Program-made: the position numbers and the translations under genes
Assembly (NCBI GenBank): GCA_008360975.2
Contig: CM039182.1
Location: 19,564,324-19,628,323, forward strand
Reading direction: 5' to 3'
From: Lichenostomus cassidix
Lineage: Eukaryota; Chordata; Aves; Passeriformes; Meliphagidae
DNA length: 64,000 nucleotides
Shown: piece after piece, positions 41,359 to 53,100 of the stretch
Numbering within the stretch: position 1 is the first letter of the stretch
Layout of the letters: the number at the start of each line of letters is the position of its first letter
Notes under the pieces: model-generated
Told to the model about the DNA's origin: nothing
Database searches by the model: none
What the model saw: the letters and a program-made list of their open reading frames with translations, nothing else

Positions 41359-41396
41359 AAAAACCCCAAACCAAAACCAAAATCAAAACCAAACCA
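41359..41396. repeat. (CCAAAA)n-type simple repeat
   Basis: An imperfect array of CCAAA/CCAAAA units in CACNB2 intron 1. Confidence 0.75.
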
Positions 41397-44300
41397 TAAC
41401 AGTTTTGTAAAAAACATTTCATCAACCAAGTCTAAACAAAGCAAAGAAAGACTCTGCTTTCCAACTCTGATTGGAAAGTACATTGTGCAACCTTTATTCA
41501 ACCCATGTAATCAAAGGAAATATGATATCATATGAATCATTAAAGAATCATATGAAACATTACAGGATATGTAGCAGTTTTCTGATAATTAACAGTTTTA
41601 TATACAATTACTTGTTATTGCAAACAGATGAGATCAATGTCGCTCAGTGAAACCTTTAATTTTAATGAGGTTCTGTCTCAACACATAAAAAGCATGCATC
41701 CATAACATTTAATCCTGTAACACACATGACAAGCAGAAGGCATGGTTTATCCGTGTAGGCAAAATACTATCATCTGGAAGAGGAAATATAAAACATTTAC
41801 AATTACCAACTACCTATAGCCAGGGAGCTGATCTTCAGTGAGTCCTAAAATGTTCTTCACCAGTAACCATTCTACTGGTATTTTACATCAAACAGTGGTG
41901 GGGACTGTCCAAAGGATGAGTCTGAACCTTAACAATTTATCATAGATAAAATAACACCAGTCTTTGTTGGCAGGTGCAGAGGTAAACCCTTAAAAACTGG
42001 TCTCTTGAAGGAAGGGTACAGATTATTTAAGCAGCAAAGTCACTGACACCAAGTCAGGTCCTTAAACAGAGATGCAAGAAATAAATTGGAGAAAACACAA
42101 CCAGAAAACAAAAACTTCAGAGCTAAAATTAATCTTACATGATCTCACATGAACAAGTGACAAACTACAAAAATCAAAAGAACACCTAAAGGTAAAAAGG
42201 GTGAAGATCCCTGAACAATTAGGGAATTGCTAGAAGGTCAGAAATGCAAAAATGCACTAAGTATTTTTCCTTCCCATGCAAAAGCTTCAAAAATATTTAA
42301 TGCCCATGTTCCATATAAAGAAGTCAGGATAGAACATATACATCCAGCTCCATCCTCTCCTTGAAAGAACAGCCACTGCCACTTAAAGCAATTTCTTACA
42401 ACAAGGCAACAAATGTTCCTGTAGGTCAGACCCCCTAGGCCCTCTGGCTACTGGCCAGACTTGCCACCACTCCAAAATGATCCCCTCCAGCATCAGATGC
42501 ATAGCTGTAATCCCTCCACACCCTCAATCAACAGAAAAAGACATGAATATTTTTGATCTTTGCACCACAAATCATATTAATCCCACAAAGGAGTAGTCAG
42601 CCTCCTGACCGTGCAGCCAAGGGCTGGAAGACATACCCAGACCTTGGTTATGTGCTCCCCACTATTCCACAGCTCCCTTCCATGATGGGAATGAGGGCAA
42701 GAGGGCACTGTAGGATACAGCAACATATCCTGGCTGGCCTCCGCCTCAATGGCAGGGTTTTGAGTCACACTACATGGTGAACATCAGCGCAGTCCTGTGA
42801 CAGGCACTCTGCTCCATGACTTACCTTCAGCAAAGAAGTTGCCTGAGCAGCACAGACTCATGTCCCCATAGCAGAAAAGAATTACCAGGTGAGGTCTCAA
42901 AACCTGGATTTCTCCAAACAAACAACATTTGCTATCAGGACAAAACTCAGAAAAGACAGGACCTCCCTTCAGGAAAGCTGAGGATCTCCATATACAGTCA
43001 TCAAGTTCACACAAGCTACAGGGATGAGTCCACAAAGTCCATTTCACAGACATTTTATAAAATCGTACACCTACACCAAAACAAAACCCATCCAAACAAA
43101 CAAACAAAAAAACTCCAAACCTCCACAAATAATTTGCTTGTCAAAACTTGTGAATGTAATACATAAGTAAGTTTTGACAGATGCTTCTTTTTCCCTACTA
43201 AAAGAAAAGAAAAATAATTTCTGCTGAGCAATCTGTAACGGTTAAATCTTAGATGCTCTTTTCTGCTGGCCTGTGATAGAGCCTTGCCAACACTGCATCT
43301 AGAAACAGTCCTATTCTCACCAGTTCCTACACTTGAAAGCCATCTCCCAGTGCTCTCACCCTGGCCTCAGACCAGGTCATCTGGCAGTTTCCACCTGCCA
43401 GACAAGAAGCTGGGAACTTGGCCGGCTCTCCTCCTCCCCAGTGGCTTGGAAACCCACCTCAGTGCAAAGCTGCTGCACTTCTATTTGTAATGCCAGTGAT
43501 GAAGATGTCAGCTCCCAGCTCAGCAAAACAGGAGCACGCGACAACAGAAGGTGCTGAAGCTGATGCCCAAACCCCACTGTGCCTCCTGCAGCCTTTTAAA
43601 ACTGGCAGCTACAGTAGTAGGCCACGTGCATGTACCTCCCCACCTGCTCCCCATGGATTTCTGTATTATACAGGCAAACAGAGAGAGATCTGACTCTGTG
43701 ACAGAAGGATGCCTGCAGGGAGCAACAGCCAACTATGAGGCAGTTTCCCTCTGCAAAGGGTCTGCTGCCCTGAGGACAGACACCAAGGAAAGCCCTTGGA
43801 GGGCAGAGAAGGCAATTTTGGTTCCTTGATTTTTAAACTTTGCTATCCTGGCACAGGAAAGAACTGAGTAGAAGAAGAAGAAGTAACTGAGATTCCAGAG
43901 AAGCCAGGCTTGGAAGAGCACAGGAACTTTTCATCCATAGAGACAAAACAAGACAAAACCAGAGATTGTCTCTAGAAGATGGTTACCAGATACACCAATA
44001 AGTTAGGACTGAAACTGCTGAACTGTTTCAGAGGGATTTTACATGCTAGGAAAATGTAAAGAACAACTATTATATCCCATTTATACTGATAATGTGTAAT
44101 ACCCAAGTGGAAAATATCTCTGGAAGAGATTAGCATGCAAAATCACCTTTTACTGCTTGAGTAGAGGATAATGCAAAAACAACCCCAAAGAGCAGAGGAG
44201 AATCATCAAAAAGTAATAGCTGGAACCTGAAGGGCTTTCTTCAGTGAATGACTATTAAGATTTATTTTTGTTGGTAAGGAACACAACGCCGAAAGGAGAT

Positions 44301-47300
44301 TACCACATCAGGAGAGAAAACATTATCTCTTGCTAAGGACCATGAGGAAGTCCAATGAATGGAACTGGATTTTATCTCTTCTTTGTTTGTAAACATTGTT
44401 GCTGTCACATTGGATCTGGCTACTAAGGATGCTGCCAGAAGAGAGTAAAACCTTCCATGCCTCTATAAGGAATAGGTATTGTTATTATTTAAGTAAGCAA
44501 AGCAACATAAATCTTGTTTGTTTATGGCTTACAAAGTATCCTTGCGAGTCAATACTGGGAAATACATGGTTGCAAAATGTTTGTTTGAAGAACAGGTAAA
44601 CACGGTGTGAATTGTGATAAATCAACTCAGCTGAGAGACAGCAGCAGAGGGCAGTGTGATTAATCTGCTGAGAATAAATCTCTGGATATTTCCATTCCTC
44701 ATTGACAGGCAGTGAAGGATTGGTGCTATGCAACTGAGAAGGTAGCTGGAGATTCAGGAAGCACAACAGCCAGTGTAAGGGGCTGTAACTAAGCAATTTT
44801 CTGGAGTCACCACATGCAAATCACTCTAAAATTTACCTTAACATCGATCGTAGTTGATACAGAAGAAAAACTGAACAAGCCTGTCCCCTAGCCTCATGCA
44901 TTCAGTTTACCTTCAGCAATGCAACCGGAAAAACAAGTCAAGCACTCCAGGGATGATGAAACCTTTAGACTTGGAAGGCAGAAGCACTTAGCAGTACAAT
45001 GTAGCAGAGGAAATCTAAATGCAGGTGAAAGAGCTGAAGGAAAAAATCAAGAAGAGAACTGTTCACTTAAAATGTGTCAAGGTGTTAGGACCTGCATTGA
45101 CAGATGATGCATAAGAAGTCAAGAAAAAGAACAGGAGGAAAATCATAATGAGGAATAGGGAAGAATTTATCCAGTGTAAGACACCTTCTCCTCCACAAGC
45201 TAGTCTGTAGTTGCTTGATAGAAGGTTTCATTACATTTTCTTTGAAACATCTTTGTGTAATTTACTCATCTGATTTGCTATGGTTGTCCCTAATGCACAA
45301 CACAGGAAGCTTTATGATGAACAAATAGCAACAGAAATTGAATCTAATGATTTTTGAGGACTGAGGGACTTTGAAGTAGGATCATAAGAAAATTACATGG
45401 GAGGGAGGGAAAGAAAGAAGAGAGGCTGAGTTACCATGAAAGGCATTAATATGCTATGTTATAAATAAATCCGAATAGTATCTGGGTTAATTAAAACTAT
45501 TAAGCTGAATATTCTGCTAATTCAGATTCCTAAAACAAAGGGGTTATTGAAATAAAGAACTAAAAAGAAGATTGGGGTTGACTTAAAAAAAAAACCCACC
45601 AAAAAAAACTGATTACCAAGCACTGATACATTTGAACAGTTTGCTTCTTTTCTTTCAGAAAAGCAAATGCTGATTTTATTACAAATGGGCCACACCCAAA
45701 ACTACCACTTTGCACTGACATATACCTGGACATCATGAGTAAGTCCACAGTGTAACTGTTAACATGCAGATTTGTCTGGATAAAACTGGACATCTGAAAC
45801 CATATTGCAACTCCATCTGAGATCAAGACCCATCTAAGACTAAGGTCATGCTGAACTAGAATTATAACTAGAATTATGTTTTTACTTTTAGGCAATATGG
45901 ACGTAAAAGCCACAGAATTTTAGGTAATGCAGAAAAATGCCCCAATATCTTGTCCCAGTCACAAAGTATTTTCCTTGAAAGATATACTATAACTGTCATG
46001 ATCAACACCCAAAGAGATTTTATTTTGTTTGCAGATCTTGTTAGGAAAGTAAGAAATAGATTTTACACAGATGCCATCCAGGAATATTTCACCTATTTAA
46101 CTACCTTTTAAATTAATTATTTCTAGAGTATTAAATACATTCCTCTGCCACATGGTGACAAGTTAGGCCAAAATGGATGGACAGGCACAATCCAAGATAT
46201 TGACCACGATATTAAAATAGGTTAAAAGAAATCTCAGCTTTGCAAAAGTAAAATTCTTGGATATGAGAAATGTTGAGACTTGGTACAACTTTACAAAGGC
46301 TCTTCAATAATATTCCACTAAATCATAATTCCCAGAAGAAGCACTTCAGAGGGAATACTTTTAGAAGTGACATCACTCCATAAGCTCACATGTTGGTTTT
46401 TTGTTTTTTTCCTGACAGATCATTTGGCAGGAAATGTTTCTAGGACGGATATTCAAGTAACTTAGTGAAAAAGACAGTGGTACATGTAACTGAAGTACCT
46501 GCAGGCAATCTACTTGATGATTCACATGTCCCCATTAAGCATATCCTTCTCACTGTGTGTTCTAAAGCAGCAAGACTTTACAATATTGATTTTTTTTAAA
46601 TGTCCATTGAACAAAATTAAAATCAAAATAATTGTCTCTAAATGCAGTGTATGCTAAGGAATTGACTTACATTATTATTCAGACAAAGGGCTCTTTTGTT
46701 TCCAAAATCTTACTTCCTCTACACCAAAGGTTAATGTATGACTAAAACAAGTACATATTGAGAAGAGATGACTCCTGTTCTGCCTAATGACTTTGATTCC
46801 AAATACTGAAAAACATCCCTGAACCAAAAAGCTGCATCATTACTGTCTTAAAAAGTGAATCTTCTTGACTGCAAGTGTTGAGAAACCTGTTTTATAGAAG
46901 AGTATATAAATGCATTACCTGAAACATAAATAATGTGGGTGTTAGCAAACTATTCTTCCTCTCTAAACAGAGGTTCTTTAAGCCTAGTAAAAAGGGAGGG
47001 TGAGAAATCAATTTTGTGATCAGTATTAGACATTTGTCCACAGCAGAGAGGCACCATATGATTTGACAGTTGCTGATTCTGTGCTTAGGGCTGAAAAGAT
47101 ATAAAATGGGGGGGGATTTGTAGGTCAGAAATTAGCTCCCTTGCCACTGTTTCTAGAGAAGCTGGCAAAGCATATGGCCCTACTGAAATGTCTGTTCTGT
47201 GCTTGCAGGCTACAGATAAATTCACATCCAAAGAGACACTTTTTCTTTTTTTGGTTTAACCTAGTCTCTGCTTCCGTGCCTGGATTTTGTTCTACTGTCA

Positions 47301-48228
47301 CCAGGACCCAGTAAGTAAAGATCAATCACCAAGACTGCTGACAGACTGACAGCATTTTCAACTCTGTCAATCAAGCACTGCTGGGACGAAGCTTCCACCT
47401 TCTCAAACAAACTGAAGCATCAGACATAGCTTTGGCAGCAACAGTAAAAATTGCACCCCAAAAGGAAAAAACCTCTGTCCTAACAAGAACATGCATGTTG
47501 CACACAATCAGATTTTACCACCCTTTTACTGCGTTTAAAAACAGCACTCTGAAGTCTTTGTAGCCAACTATTGCAAACTTGAAGATATTATGCAACATTC
47601 ATATATTAAACAGGGACAACCTTTCAAAATATAAAGTCTTGACTAAGTGTGCAAATATCCATACCCTGCCTCCTTCTCATCCCCCATCCACCTGAACACT
47701 GAGCACATGGACCGAGCTGTTAAAATTTCTGAGATGACGGTACCTTCTGCACGGCAATCGAGCAACTTAAATCGGCAGCATATTCAACACCTTCAGCCTC
47801 CCCAAAATCCTGCCGATCAATGGGCGTGAATCGCCTTCCCTCACCCCCAGACTGTCACCAGCCCGCGGAACAGAGCAGGGAGCTTTCAGCAGTGCGTGGT
47901 GAGCATCAGGTACAGATACAACAGGTTACTGGAGCAGGGGAAATAGCCGTAGCCTGGGAGTAATACACGTGCGGAAGAGCAGCTTAATAGCGAGGTATTC
48001 TTACATATGCACCCTCCAAATAACCGCACGGCTTCTATAGCACAGAGCATCCCATGTATGTTAATTACATGGCGTTTGAGGGTGGGGGCGAAGACAGGTG
48101 TTTCGGCCGTCTTAGGGGAGCCGTCAAACTTTTCTGCCGGCGGCGAGCGAAGTTGAAGGACGGGGAGGTCCGGCAGCCCCGCCGCCCTGCCCCGCGCCCC
48201 GCCGAGCCCCGGCCGAGCCCCGCCGTAC

Positions 48229-48324
48229 CTGCGCTGCCGCCGCGGGAAGGGGGTTGTCCAGCAGCTCCATCTGCACCTCCTGCGCCGGGCTGGGAGGCGA
48301 TTTGGACATGTCGCTCTGGACCAT
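48229..48324 (-). CDS. CACNB2: CACNB2 coding exon 1 (beta-2d/N4-type N-terminus), 32 codons
   Basis: This is the first coding exon of the voltage-gated calcium channel beta-2 subunit, a cytosolic auxiliary protein that binds the pore-forming alpha-1 subunit and controls its surface delivery and gating. The minus strand reads MVQSDMSKSPPSPAQEVQM and continues to an alanine-rich end, AAAAQ. It then meets a good donor, CAG|GTACGG (donor GT at 48228-48227), after exactly 96 coding bases, so it ends in phase 0. From memory of the family, the human beta-2d N-terminus starts MVQRDMSKSPP and is about 40 residues. The bird exon is about 8 residues shorter, with the difference in the alanine-rich parts. 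The start lies in a CpG island. The first ATG has C at -3 and G at +4. A second in-frame ATG at codon 6 has G at -3, so some leaky initiation is possible. The exon joins in frame to the exon at 37661-37753. Identification is firm; the 5' UTR start is not determined. Confidence 0.93.
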
Positions 48325-48370
48325 TGGCGAGGAGAGCGGGTGGCTGGGCGCCGAGCCCCTCGGCGGGACA

Positions 48371-48390
48371 GAGCCGAGCCGAGCCGAGCC
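48371..48390. repeat. (GAGCC)4 pentamer repeat in the presumed 5' UTR or core promoter
   Basis: Four exact GAGCC copies lie 47-66 bases upstream of the CACNB2 ATG. They read as GGCTC repeats on the gene's strand. They probably lie in the 5' UTR or at the transcription start, but the exact start site cannot be read from sequence. Confidence 0.85.
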
Positions 48391-48588
48391 GAGGCGGGGC
48401 GGCGGGCGCCGCTCAGCGCCCGGCCATGCCGAGGAGCGGCGGGCGGGCAGCCCTGCCCAGCCCGGCTCTGCCCTGCCCGCTCTGCTGCGCTCTGCTCTGC
48501 TCCGCTGTGCCCGGCCCTGCCCTGCCCTGCCTGCTGCCGGCGGTGAGCGCTCGGCGCCGGGGGACGGGGCAGAGCCGGCGGCGGCCGC

Positions 48589-48623
48589 GGGGGAGGGCAG
48601 GGGGCGGTGCGTGGGGAAGAGGG
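48589..48623 (+). repeat. G-run cluster with G-quadruplex potential
   Basis: The plus strand has runs of 5, 3, 5, 4 and 3 G separated by loops of 1, 2, 8 and 4 bases. It sits about 265-300 bp upstream of the CACNB2 ATG, between the presumed core promoter and the minisatellite. Confidence 0.6.
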
Positions 48624-48673
48624 AAAGTGACAGCGAGCGGCGGGCCCTGCCAGCGCCGGGCGGGGGCGGCGCC

Positions 48674-48817
48674 GGGATCGGAGCTGGGATCTGCGGCGGG
48701 ATCCGAGCTGGGATCCGCGCTGGGATCTGTGCCGGGATCTGCGGCGGGATCCGAGCTGGGATCCGCGCTGGGATCTGTGCCGGGATCTGCGGCGGTATCC
48801 GAGCTGGGATCCGCGGC
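48674..48817. repeat. GC-rich minisatellite, 12 units of 12 bp in a 48-bp higher-order pattern
   Basis: There are twelve consecutive 12-bp units of the form GGGATCYGNGSY. Four unit types occur in order: GGGATCCGAGCT, GGGATCCGCGCT, GGGATCTGTGCC and GGGATCTGCGGC. This 48-bp block is present twice in perfect copy, with partial blocks on both sides. It lies about 350-490 bp upstream of the CACNB2 start codon, inside the CpG island. Confidence 0.95.
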
Positions 48818-48864
48818 GGCCGAAGCCGAGCGCGGCCGAGCGGCGAGCAGCCCAGTTGCGCTGC

Positions 48865-48909
48865 GGGCTGTGGGCTGTGGGCTGTGGGCTGGGGGCTGTG
48901 AGCTGTGGG
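48865..48909 (+). repeat. GGGCTGT heptamer repeat with G-quadruplex potential
   Basis: On the plus strand, four GGG runs are separated by CTGT loops (48865-48888). A GGGGG run follows after a CT spacer (48891-48895), with a further GGG at 48907. This fits the canonical G3+N1-7 quadruplex pattern. It lies upstream of the CACNB2 transcription start, with the G-rich strand being the non-template (plus) side of the gene's far promoter. Confidence 0.85.
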
Positions 48910-50052
48910 CTGCGGTCAGGCCCTGCTCTCCCCTCAGCCCTGCCGGACGGCTCGGCCCTGCCTCAGCCCGCATCCACCAACAGCTCTGATTTCAGTGGGC
49001 AAAGCGGCACTTCCACAGAGGAAGTTCCATAGGTGTCTCGTGTTGGGAGGGTTTTTGCCTGTGCTTGGAGGTCCCTGTGCACAGATCACCAAGGGATGCG
49101 TGAGATGAAGCGCACTGTCTAATTCTATAGAACCTGCAGCAGCACAATCTCACTCGTGCTCTCAGGAGGCTTTGAAAGACCTGTTCAAAACCTGATCTGG
49201 GAAAATCACCCACTCCTGAGATAATCTGTCATTTCCTATGAATGACAGATCATTTCTATGACAGCCAGCTTAATGACTGTCCTGACAGAGACTAAACCCT
49301 CTGAGGCCATGAAGCCCACCATGGGCTGATACCTGCTGTCCTGTTACCTTTATCTTCACGGGATGGGACCTAGCTGTGCTCCATGCATGAGAGGGAAACT
49401 TATGTTGTCAGAACCACTTTGTGATGGTTTGTGAAATCTCTAATCAGCTGATTGTAAACAGTGAAAGCTCAGTCTAGAAACTGATTGGTCTGATGTCACA
49501 CACTTAAAATCACAGCATTACTAAAAGCAATAAAAGTCACTTTCAGGAAAAGAAGCCAGCAAACCAAAGCCAGCACAAAAGCCACATCAATTTCAAGAAG
49601 TACTTTCAAGCTTTGTCCAGATTGCATGGTTGATTTATTTCATTTTTCATAATAGCTAATAAGCTTCCTTTCTGAATTGGCTTACTCCTATGGATTTTCT
49701 CATATGAATAGTGAAAATCTTACAGGAACTACCCATTTTTTTGTGAAGCAATTAGCTTTCTCTGCAAGTGGAAGTGCTCTTTGGTTTGAAGAAGAACTTC
49801 CACTTGTCCAAGAAGTTTCATATTTATATTTGAAGACAATATTTCAATTAATTTCTATAATTTTTCAAGTTGTTGTCCATGGCAAAACAGAACCTTAATT
49901 TAAAGTGAAAAGTATGTTTTTTATTGCTTAACTTTCATTCAAGTAACTCAATAGAGGTGCCCAACAATCTTGAAACTATAAAGATGCTAAAGCCTGGACT
50001 GCTTACAGATGTTCTCCAAGTGGTTATGACAAAAAATGTATTTTCTTTTCAG

Positions 50053-50105
50053 ACATTTGGTGTGAGAAATGCATACTTCACCTCCTAACAGAGGCCTTGA
50101 AACAG
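50053..50105 (+). ncRNA. Possible exon of a divergent plus-strand transcript
   Basis: A strong acceptor (tgtattttcttttcag, AG at 50051-50052) and a donor (AACAG|GTATTT, GT at 50106) enclose 53 bases on the plus strand, about 1.1 kb from the edge of the CACNB2 CpG island and pointing away from the gene. CpG-island promoters often give divergent non-coding RNAs, so this could be an exon of one. The evidence is splice-site appearance only. Such pairs also arise by chance, so confidence is low. Confidence 0.2.
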
Positions 50106-53100
50106 GTATTTCTTTTTCACTTATAAATTAAATTGTTTTCATGGAATTACTTTTTATGACCATTATCATTATTAAGGATTTTACTTAAAAACCTAAACAC
50201 AGTATTCCTGTTAATGATTGCTGAGTGGGATGTTATTATTGAAAGATGTTGGCTTTGAATTTCTAAAACCTTCATAGCATTGGAACAATTTATGCTTCTG
50301 TCTTGAGCCATGGTCTAGGAAAGGCACTTGGCGATCCACCATGACTCAGTGCATTTATTTGGTAGATTTTCAGGCATCTGTCAGAGATTGCCTGTTCTCT
50401 CTCACACAGAGAAGGGACTGGAAGTTACTTAATCATGTAACTGTGGCCCTTCATATTGCCTTCTGGATTTTCACTTTGTAAAGAGTATATAAATAACTGC
50501 ATTTTTTTTAAGTATATCCTTCTTTAAGAGCAGTAGTGATAATTTTTGAAACATTACACTTTCTCAAACCATGAATTGCAAATCTGGATTGAAAGAGTAT
50601 TTCTACTCTCTTATAAATTAGAGCCTGAATATATCAATTGAAGTTCATTTTTTGTGCGCCAAGTCTTACATCTTTTATCATAAGTCTTCTTTTTTTCCAT
50701 TATACAAATATAATGGTAAGGATTTTGCTTGTTTATGTACACACATATAGGGTCTGTAGAAAGCAAAGACTGAGGAAAGAAGTTTCCCACACACACACTA
50801 ATAACATCTTAATTTTTAGTAACTTATTTGGCTTTTCTTTCTGAGCAAAAACATTCTACGTAACTGTTCTTTAGCAGCAATTATCATTCATTGTTTTGAT
50901 GTAATGAGTGGTTAGAAGATTAGTGTGGAAAAATAATTCTGTCTTACTCTATTTCACTCCTTTTGTTTAGCAGTTAATCCAAGTTCTCTAACCTTGAAAT
51001 GTGCAGTGAAAATCCTTCAGCTGAACACATATGCATGCAGTCATCCCTCTGCATGCTGTTTTTGGCCACATCTGCTCCAGGATAAGGGTCAATGTGTAAA
51101 AACAATGTGCAGAGATTCTAAATTGCTTGTTCTCTCTCAAGGGGAAAAGCAACCTGGTATGCCTAACCCTTTCTCAGCAGAAAACCACACTGCTGCATTT
51201 ATTTACACTTCTATCTGCAATGGAGAGGTGTTGTGCATGCTTATTTGGATTTTCATAAACATGTAAATGTTAGAAAACCAGATGAAAACACAAGCTGTTT
51301 TGTTCATAGGCCTTTTTTTTTCTTTAAAAAAACAAACCCAAAAGCTTAGGCTGACAAACAAGATAACCTGATTTGGGTGCCAAAAATAGCTGGTGTTTTT
51401 GCACGAGAGTTTAGATGTTCTTTTAGAGCAAGGAGGACTGTATTACTTTGCATGCCTAATTGTTCTTTACCAATATAAGAACATGGTGTCAGCACTATGT
51501 CCTAACCGTTGTACGCATGTACGGCAAGTACAAGATTGGTTTAGCCTGTAACTATCACCTGAATGTGCAAAAATAGGTCTAGGAGGATTGGCTGATATTT
51601 GTGCAAATGAAGCTAAAAGTTAATAACTTAGACCCAAGGGAGTTCATTAGAAACTTGCATGAATACAGACCAGTGAGCTTAAAATTATTTTTATGAAACT
51701 AATAAAATGCTTTTAACGGAGCATACGTTTAAAGCCCTGATATACTTTATTTTTTTAGGACTATCAGTTAAAAAGAAATGCTGGTTGTCTATTACTTTGT
51801 GCCACCTCCTGTCTAAAAATGAATTGTAGCCAGAAATTCAATATTGTGAAAAGAAGAATTCACTTGATTACCTGGTTTTTAATATCTCAAAACAGACATA
51901 GTTCATCTTCTTCTGCAGTGATAAACTGGAAGCTGGCTGTCACAACTGCAAATTGAAGGGATTCCTCTTATTTTTGTACTTTATCTTTCACACAAGCCTG
52001 AACAAAACCACTCCAGACAGGCTCACTTCTGAATCTATTATCAGTCTGTATCAGAGCACACCACCACCTGGCTGGATTTAATGAACTGATCCATTCTTCC
52101 CGCTCGTGTTTATTACGTTTTATTCTTGGATATAGGTGCCTAGCAGCACAAAAAAGCCTTGATTGATACTGTTACAATTGCATTCAGCAGACGACAGGGC
52201 TGGAGAAGGAAGGTTTCTACATGATGGAAGATAGGAGCAAGCTATAAACACTGGCAAAAATGTTTTTAATGCACAGAAAGGCTCGCAATACTTGAAAAAG
52301 CCACAACACCTACTAAGCACATATTTTCAGCCCTTTGCAAAACGTGACCAAAAAAGGCTTGCTCCCGCTCACAAGCTGTTCACTTTGTGAGAGGAAAATT
52401 TGCTGTCGATGGGCTGTATACAAAGTTCATGTTTGATTAAGCACTTCTGCAGAAGTTGCTAGTTTCAGTTGATATTTTCTTTGCTTTTTCTTTGCCCTCC
52501 TGTCGTAACTGAGACTGCATATATCCTTTTGTATCCCCAGTCCTTACCAACTATGGTGTTCCTATTTATAGCATCATTTCTCTCTTATTAAATACTTGAA
52601 TCACAAGAGCACAAAAAGGCTTTATAGCACTCTCACCCACAAATATGCTCAGCCCATGTGAGTTACTGACATGACAGACACTTTATAATAGATCATGTGG
52701 CCTGTGTCCAAGGACAGCATCCGAACCTTCCTCAGCTCCTTGAAGATGGCCTTTTCTCCACCCTTCATTGAGTCCTGTGCTCAGTTTGAGCTTCTCTGCT
52801 TTTGGGTAGGTGGTTGGTTTTTTTTTCCAACCCAATAATCATTTATTGGTGGCACTGAGGCAAACTTTATTCAGAATAAATGGTGTAAGAAAAGACAATG
52901 ACAACCCCTAGTCATTGTGAGGATTGCAAAACCATCAATGTGGTTGACAGTTAACTCATCATTACCAAGGCTGCTGGCAGAGTTAATATGTCTGAGAGTA
53001 TTGAAATTCTTAGCCAATTTACACATGCACAGATCTGAAGCACAAATCGCTGATGGCACCACTCCGTGTTGCCATCAAGTCAGTTTTAACAGTAAGCATT

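Larger units (their letters stand above)
37754..48228. other. CACNB2: CACNB2 intron 1
   Basis: About 10.5 kb between coding exons 1 and 2 on the minus strand, with GT (48228-48227) and AG (37755-37754) boundaries. It was scanned for the short beta-2c first exon (MNQGSGLDLLKI type), which was not found. GC-richer patches at 42420-42800 and 43270-43830 remain unexplained. Simple repeats are listed separately. Confidence 0.85.
48055..48965 (-). promoter_or_regulatory. CACNB2: CpG island containing the CACNB2 upstream promoter and exon 1
   Basis: This stretch of about 0.9 kb changes abruptly from AT-rich flanks to very GC-rich, CpG-dense sequence. It covers CACNB2 exon 1, the start of intron 1 and the presumed 5' UTR and core promoter (minus strand, upstream of 48324). 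There is no obvious TATA box. GC-box-like sequence (ggggcgg) occurs near 48394-48400, about 70 bases upstream of the ATG, which fits an Sp1-type, dispersed-start promoter. The far side is largely simple repeats: GAGCC pentamers, CTGCC/CTCTG runs, a 12-bp minisatellite and a GGGCTGT heptamer. Long open frames here on both strands (up to 311 codons) follow from GC-rich, stop-poor sequence and are not genes. Confidence 0.9.

Noticed and set aside
48054..48989. Long open frame of 311 codons on the plus strand and overlapping frames of 186-215 codons on both strands
   Set aside because: They lie in a CpG island with few A/T-rich stop codons. The translations are low-complexity repeats of G, S, A, P and R that follow the minisatellite, and the real coding exon is on the minus strand.
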